This document shows, piece by piece, positions 58,590-64,000 of a stretch of DNA of 64,000 bases (positions within the stretch are counted from its first letter, which is position 1; the number at the start of each line of letters is the position of its first letter). Below the pieces are notes generated by a model. That model saw only the letters and a list, made by a program, of their open reading frames with translations. It was not told where the DNA came from and made no database searches. The stretch is from assembly GCA_037954665.1 (NCBI GenBank), contig JBBMOL010000118.1, forward strand, positions 2,356,001 to 2,420,000, given 5' to 3'. Origin of the DNA: Laguncularia racemosa (taxonomy: Eukaryota; Streptophyta; Magnoliopsida; Myrtales; Combretaceae). A program made the translations under genes and the position numbers.

Positions 58590-61500
58590 AGAGAGAATAT
58601 CTTTCATACTAGATGTTATCTAGGTGATCATATTTGCAGTTTGATCATTGATAGAGGAAGTTGCACTAATGTGGTGAGTAATTTTATTGTCGAGAGTTTA
58701 GGACTCAAGACTACTAAACACCCTAGTCCATATAAATTGCAGTAGCTGAATGATAGTGGTGAGACTAAGGTAAGTAAGCAAGCCTTGATTGCTTTTCGCA
58801 TCGGTAGGTATGAGGATGAGGTGTTGTGCGATGTGGTACCAATGCAAGCTTGTCATGTGTTGTTGGGGAGGCCATGGCAGTTTGATAGAAAGGTTGTTCA
58901 TGATGGCTTTTCTAACAAGTATACGCTTGTTCACCAGGGGAAAAGCTTTAATCTTAAACCTTTAACACCTAAACAGGTGTAAGAGGATCAGTTGTAGCTA
59001 CAACAGTCTTTTGCAAAACATAAGGTGAGTGAAAAACAGAGGGAGAGTGAGAGAGCAAAAGACAGCGAGAAAGAAAAGGAATACAAAAGTCGATCTCAAA
59101 AGGAAAAAGAGAGGAAGGCTGGAAAGAGTGTGAGAGACCAAGTTGAAGGGGGATCAACTTTGGTGGTGAGTGAAAAGAAGAGTGCAGCCTTGCAAAAGGA
59201 GAGTTGTGTGGCAAGAGCGAGTGTAGTGAGGAGAGCATTAGTGATGAAGCAACCTATGTGCAACCTATGTTGTTGCTAGTTTTTAAAGAAACTTGTTTGA
59301 ATACTAACGAACTATTTAACTCTTTGCCTAGTGTGGTTGTATCTATTGTGCAGGACTTTGAAGATGTCTTCCCTGAGGAGATTCCAAAGGGATTACCACC
59401 TATTCGTGGTATTGAGCACCAAATTGACCTTGTACCCAGAGCATCGATTCCAAACAAACCAGCTTATAGGAGCAATCCGGAGGAGACAAAGGAACTCCAA
59501 AGGCAGGTCGATGAATTAATGGAGAAGGGGCACGTGAGAGAAAGCATAAGCCCATGTGCAGTGCCTGTGATTTTGGTGCCTAAGAAGGATGGGTCATGGA
59601 GAATGTATGTTGATTGCCGCGCCATCAACAACATCACGGTAAAGTATCGTCATCCCATTCCTCGCTTAGATGACATGTTAGATGAGTTACATGGGTCTAG
59701 TGTCTTTTCCAAAATTGATCTGAAAAGCGGATATCACCAAATTAGAATGAAAGAAGGTGATGAATGGAAAACCGCATTTAAGACAAAATATGGATTGTAT
59801 GAGTGGTTAGTAATGCCTTTCGATTTAACTAATGCACCTAGTACTTTTATGAGACTTATGAACCATGTTTTGAGGACTTTTATTGGCAAATTTGTGGTTA
59901 TCTATTTTGATGATATCCTCATTTACAGCAAGAGTTTGGAAGACCATATATCTCACTTGAGGGATGTTTTAGAAGTGCTTTGAAAGGAGCAATTATATGC
60001 TAACCTCAAGAAGTGCACTTTTTGCACAGATAAACTTGTGTTTCTTGGTTTTGTTGTTAGTGCACAGGGAATACAGGTTGATGAAGAAAAGATTCATGCG
60101 ATCTAAGAATGGCCTAATCCAACTAATGTAAGTAATGTGCGGAGTTTCCATGGATTAGCGAGCTTTTCAAGAGGTTTGTAAAGGATTTCAGAACCATTGC
60201 AGCACCACTTACTGAGGTAATTAAGAAGAACGCGGGGTTCAGATGGGGAGAGCAACAAGAGAAGGCCTTTCAGACGCTTAAAAATAAGCTGACTCGGGCG
60301 CCATTACTTGCTTTACCTAATTTCTCTAAAACGTTTGAAATTGAGTGTGATGCTTCAGGATTAGGTATTGGAGCAGTGCTCATGCAGGAGAGAAGACCAA
60401 TTGCATTCTTTAGCGAGAAGCTAAGTGGGGCAACCTTAAACTACCCTACTTATGACAAGGAGTTATATGCATTAGTTCGAGCACTGGAGACTTGGCAACA
60501 CTATCTTTGGCCAAAAGAGTTCGTGATCCACACCGACCATGAATCCTTGAAGTACTTGAAGGGGCAACATAAGCTAAACAAAAGGCATGCTCGTTGAGTG
60601 GAGTTCATCGAAACATTTCCTTATGTCATCCACTACAAGCAAGGTAAAGAGAATGTCGTTGCTGATGCATTTTCTAGAAGATATGCTCTTATCTCTACTC
60701 TTAGTTCTAGACTGCTTGGTTTTAAGCACATTAAGGAATTGTATGCTATTGATCGAGATTTTTGTGAGGAGTATGTGCATTGTGAGAAGAGTGGGCATGG
60801 TAAATTTTATAAACATGAAGGATTCTTGTTTAGGGAGAGTAAACTATGCATTCTAAATTGTTCTTTAAGAGAATTACTAGTGAGGGAGTCTCATGGAGGA
60901 GGTTTAATGGGACATTTTGGAGTAGCTAAAACCTTAGGGGTATTGCAGGAACACTTCTATTGGCCTCACATGAAATGAGATGTTGAGAGGATTTGTGAGC
61001 GATGTGTCAAGTGTAAGCAAGCAAAATCTAGAGTCCAACCTCATGGGCTTTATACCCCACTTCCCATTCCTCATGAGCCTTGGGTAGATATTTCCATGGA
61101 TTTTGTGTTAGGATTAACCAGGTCTAGACATGGTCGAGATTCTATTTTTTTAGTCGTTGATAGATTCTCTAAGATGGAAAATTTCATTCCTTGTCACAAA
61201 ACAGATGATGCTTGCAATATTGTTAATTTGTTCTTTAGGGAAGTTGTGAGATTACATGGTATGCCTAGAACAATCGTATCAGATAGAGATGCTAAGTTCT
61301 TAAGCTACTTCTGGAAGACCTTGTGGGCTAAGTTAGGAACTAAGTTATTGTTCTCTACTACTTGTCATCTACAGACTGATGGTCAAACTGAGGTAGTAAA
61401 TCGAACTTTATCTACTTTGTTGAGGGCTGTCATTAAAAAGAACATTAAAAGTTGGGAGGATTGTTTGCTGCATGTTGAATTTGCCTATAATCGTACAATG

Positions 61501-62193
61501 CATTCTGCTACTAAGTTTACTCCTTTTGAAATTGTGTATGGTTTTAATCCACTAACTCCTTTGGATTTATCACCTTTGCCTATTTCTGAGTATGTTAATC
61601 TAGATGGCAAGAAGAAAGCAGAATTTGTTAAACAGATCCATGAGAAGGCAAGGCTAAACATTGAGCGAAGAACAGAGCAGTATGTGAAGCAAGCCAACAA
61701 GGGTCGTCGACAAGCTGTCTTTGAACCTGGAGACTGGGTTTGGGTTCACATGTGCAAAGAGCGGTTTCCTGTGCAGCGTTGATCTAAATTACTTCCTAGA
61801 GGCGATGGACCATTTCAAATTCTTGAGCGCATCAATGATAATGCATACAAGATAGATTTACCAGGTGAGTATCAAGTAAGTGCTACGTTTAATGTTACTG
61901 ATTTTAGTCCTTTTGATGTAGGCAACGATTTGAGGACAAATCCTTTTCAAGAGGAGGGGAATGATGAGAGCCATGATGGGAGCCAAGTCAGAAGATGGAA
62001 TGTGGATCCTCTTGAAGTGTCACTTGGACCGATCACAAGAACTCGAGCGAAACGATTCAAGGAAGCACTTAACGGGTTGATAAAGGATGTCCACGAAGCC
62101 GGAAAGGATTGGAGCAATCATGAAGTTGGAAAGGATTGGAACAACCATGGGAATGCCCTTACTCTTGTACAAGTCATAATAGATACGGGTTGA
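58590..62193 (+). pseudogene. E5 pol: protease, RT, RNase H, integrase and LTR-overlapping tail
   Basis: Protease (58605-58978) reads LIIDRGSCTNVV, with Arg where a Gly is usual, and VLLGRPWQFD. A Lys/Glu-rich linker follows (59025-59200). RT (59400-60100) has VPVILVPKKDGSWRM, IDLKSGYHQIRM and YFDDILIYS; Asp replaces the usual Gly in MPFDLTNAP. RNase H (60335-60690) has IECDASGLGIGAVL and YDKELYALVRAL. Integrase (60840-61790) has an HH-CC finger, MDFVLGL, VSDRDAKF and DGQTEVVNRTL, so the three acidic catalytic residues are present. The C-terminal DFSPFDVG leads across the LTR start at 61962 to the stop after 62190, through GPITRTRAKRFKEALNGLI and a doubled GKDWSNHE/GKDWNNHG. Stops at 58742, 58979, 59981, 60104, 60595, 60976 and 61780 and frameshifts near 59275 and 60165 inactivate it. 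Confidence 0.92.
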
Positions 62194-62776
62194 AGAGGGC
62201 GTGTCTTTACAAGGCACGGCCGTGTAGGAGTCTGGAGGTTACATAGAATCATACACGGTCGTATACATGGTTCAAAGGCACGGCCGTGTATGGTGTCAAG
62301 AATATCTACAGAAACATACACTTCTAGAAGGCACGGCCGTATATATGCTTTACGCTGGCTCCAATGCCGCCGGCCTTTAAGTCCCTGTTTTGTTATTTTT
62401 CCGCAACTTAATGATGTTATGTCGTTTTGGGCCTTTATTGTTACGAATTGTAAACCTTACTATAAAGATCCTAGGGTTTAGAACAGATGGAACATACAAC
62501 ATACAACATTGAAGTTTGAAAAACACTTTTGAGAGAATTCCTCTCTTGGTTCCTTAAAGAACTAATCTAGAAGTTATCGGATTTTCTTCCGTGGCGTTCA
62601 TCCCGACTTATCAATCGATCTTTCATCCCGATTGTGGCGTCTACATATTATATCAAGGTTCTTGTCTCACTTATAGGCAATGGGTCGCGGTTTCCACTTG
62701 ATTGTTTGGCATCTTGGGTAGTAATTCCGAACGTATTGGTATTGGGTTTCGTCACACGTTGGCGTGGTTCGTATCA
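61962..62776 (+). repeat. E5 3' LTR
   Basis: 815 bases. It carries CACGGCCGTG at 62215 and 62279 and a near copy at 62332, but fewer GCC-rich units than the 5' LTR, so the U3 repeats have been gained and lost between the two copies. A purine-rich CAAGAGGAGGGGAA tract lies just before it. Confidence 0.93.
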
Positions 62777-63955
62777 GAAAATGTGAATGGGGGAATTGGC
62801 AATAAAGTTAATAGCCAGGTTGGTGGAGGTCAGGGTCATAATATTGCAAGTAGGAGAACTTTGGAAGAACAGCTCTAGGATCTTAGAACCATAGTTGCTA
62901 CTTTGGCAACTAGGATTGATAAGATGACATTACCACAACCACCAGTGGTGAACCTTCAGGCACCACCTCGGGTAGCTCCATAGAATCCTCAGAAAGACAG
63001 AGTAGTGGGAGAAGGAAATCTGAATAGAAGGATGGATGAAGATCATCATCTATACAGGGAAGAAAGAGATGACAACTTTGGGGCTAATCCATATCAGAAT
63101 AAGGATTTCAGGCCACCTTAGGGATTGGAGTATGTGAAACTGCAAATGCCTTCTTATGATGGCAAAGGATCAGCTGATGATTATTTGGATTAGGAGGACA
63201 AGGTTAAGGGTCTCTTTGAATGTTATGAGATCGATGATAATACCAGAGTCCGATTGGTTGCTATCGAGTTTACAGGATACGCTGCACTATGGTGGAAGAA
63301 TTTGATTATCAACAGGCGTAGGGATGGAGAGGTTGAGATTCAAACATGGAAGGATATGAAAAGGGTGTTGAGAAAAAGATTTATTCCTGAACTCTACAAA
63401 CAGGAACTATTTATGCGACTGTAGACTTTGAGGCAGGGAGGTAAAACAGTGAATGATTATGTGCAGGAATTTAAAACCCTCATGATTAGATGTGGGTCCA
63501 TCGAACCTCTAAAACAAACTATAGCATGCTTCGTCTCAGGTCTGAAATATGAAATAGCGTATGTTGTTGAGCTGCAGCGCTATAGTATACTTGATGAGGC
63601 TATTCAGTTGGCCTTGAAAGTGGAAAGGTAAAGGAGGTCCAACTTGTTCAGCGCTCCGAGTAGTAGGCCCAATACTATAACCAGACCCATAGCAGCTGAA
63701 GGTCGATCAGGGGGAACAAAGGCGGTAGGTGAGACCGTGAGAGCAATGGACAAAATTACCCCAAACACTGCTAGAGAAAATATACCCACTGGGAAGGGTA
63801 AAGAGGTAATAGTACCATATGTGAGGCAGACTGTTTCTGGATCTACTAGAGAAAAAGCACGCCAGGTCAAATGCTTTAAATGCATGGGATTTGGGCATAT
63901 GGTAGCACAGTGTCCAAATAAGAGGGTGATGATTGTTATGGAGGGCGCTGGATAA
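62777..63955 (+). pseudogene. E6 gag, remainder after E5
   Basis: Continues the frame opened at 56067. Reads RTLEEQL, DLRTIVATLATRIDKM (coiled-coil-like), VKLQMPSYDGKGSADDYLD, RVRLVAIEFTGYAALWW, WKDMKRVLRKRFIPELY, LRQGGKTVNDYVQEFKTL, and the knuckle CFKCMGFGHMVAQC (63871-63912). Stops lie near 62878, 62981, 63119, 63192, 63423 and 63629, again mostly where Trp or Gln is expected. It is related to, but distinct from, the gag of E1 and E5. Protease should follow beyond the window. Confidence 0.88.
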
Positions 63956-64000
63956 GATGTTGAGGTTGACGAGGAACAAATTGAGCTTACAGATTTACCA

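Larger units (their letters stand above)
56081..62776 (+). mobile_element. E5: complete, decayed chromovirus-like Ty3/gypsy element
   Basis: 6.7 kb with LTRs at 56081-56871 and 61962-62776 (TGATGAGAGCC to TTCGTATCA), a perfect initiator-Met primer-binding site, gag, protease, RT, RNase H and integrase. Target duplications are GAAAG (56076-56080) and GAAAA (62777-62781). It is related to E1 throughout pol but better kept. About ten stops and a few frameshifts disable it. Confidence 0.94.
54050..64000 (+). mobile_element. E6: Ty3/gypsy element, 5' part only, interrupted by E5
   Basis: A 5' LTR ending ACATCA at 54837, a Met-tRNA-type primer-binding site at 54843, a long leader and a gag frame that begins at 56067, is cut by E5 and resumes at 62777. 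The element runs off the window before protease. The left LTR boundary is a guess because the 3' LTR is outside the window. Confidence 0.8.

Overview
This window looks like repeat-rich, probably pericentromeric or other heterochromatic DNA of a flowering plant, most likely a eudicot. It holds several Ty3/gypsy LTR retrotransposon families, retrotransposon primer-binding sites matching plant tRNAs, a plant mobile domain (PMD) pseudogene, AT-rich intergenic DNA and short plant-type introns. I see one convincing host gene: a three-exon, four-membrane-segment DUF1218 protein at 44067-44930 (+). Species cannot be read from the sequence.

Layout. At 480-1790 (-) lies a decayed PMD (MAIN-like) gene that keeps an intron. 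It is followed by an AT-rich degenerate tandem repeat (1980-2722 and 9531-9760), split by element E1 (2728-9530, +). E1 is a complete but heavily mutated chromovirus-like Ty3/gypsy element. From about 10.5 to 38.8 kb runs one old Tat/Ogre-lineage element on the minus strand (E7), cut apart by later insertions. Its order on the minus strand is gag (38.7-36.8), protease (36.4-36.04), a solo LTR of a related family (34302-36034), linker and RT (34.3-33.0), RNase H and the first half of integrase (32.9-32.1), a split Athila/Tat-type solo LTR, the second half of integrase (13.69-12.87), a short tandem array (12.36-11.9) and a 3' LTR (about 11.8-10.5).

The solo LTR inside E7's integrase was hit by E3 (13715-30730, +). 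E3 is an Athila-like element with 1649-bp LTRs and a perfect TATAG target duplication; it carries gag and protease but no RT, RNase H or integrase. E3 was in turn hit, eight codons into its gag, by E4 (15438-25486), a minus-strand non-autonomous Ogre/Tat-like element. E4 has about 2.1-kb LTRs, an Arg-tRNA-type primer-binding site, one protein-coding ORF of unknown function (21403-22927) and two hierarchical tandem arrays. This is a four-deep nest: E7 > solo LTR > E3 > E4.

The middle (38.8-47.9 kb) holds unassigned AT-rich DNA, the DUF1218 gene and a telomere-like block at 46.15-46.26 kb. At 47.9-51.25 kb (+) is a Tat-lineage pol fragment (E8). From about 54.05 kb to the window end lies element E6 (+), whose gag was hit four codons after its start by a second chromovirus-like element, E5 (56081-62776, +; related to E1).

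Two points deserve most attention. First, a tRNA-like module with Pol III A- and B-box-like blocks is kept in the U3 part of four Ogre/Tat-like LTRs of three ages. Second, E4 combines an ORF of unknown function with 45/91/181-bp and 87-bp repeat hierarchies, and E7 carries an unrelated short array in the same position. Nearly all retroelement frames carry stops that look like Trp, Gln or Arg codons hit by C-to-T or G-to-A transitions, as expected for long-methylated, silenced copies.
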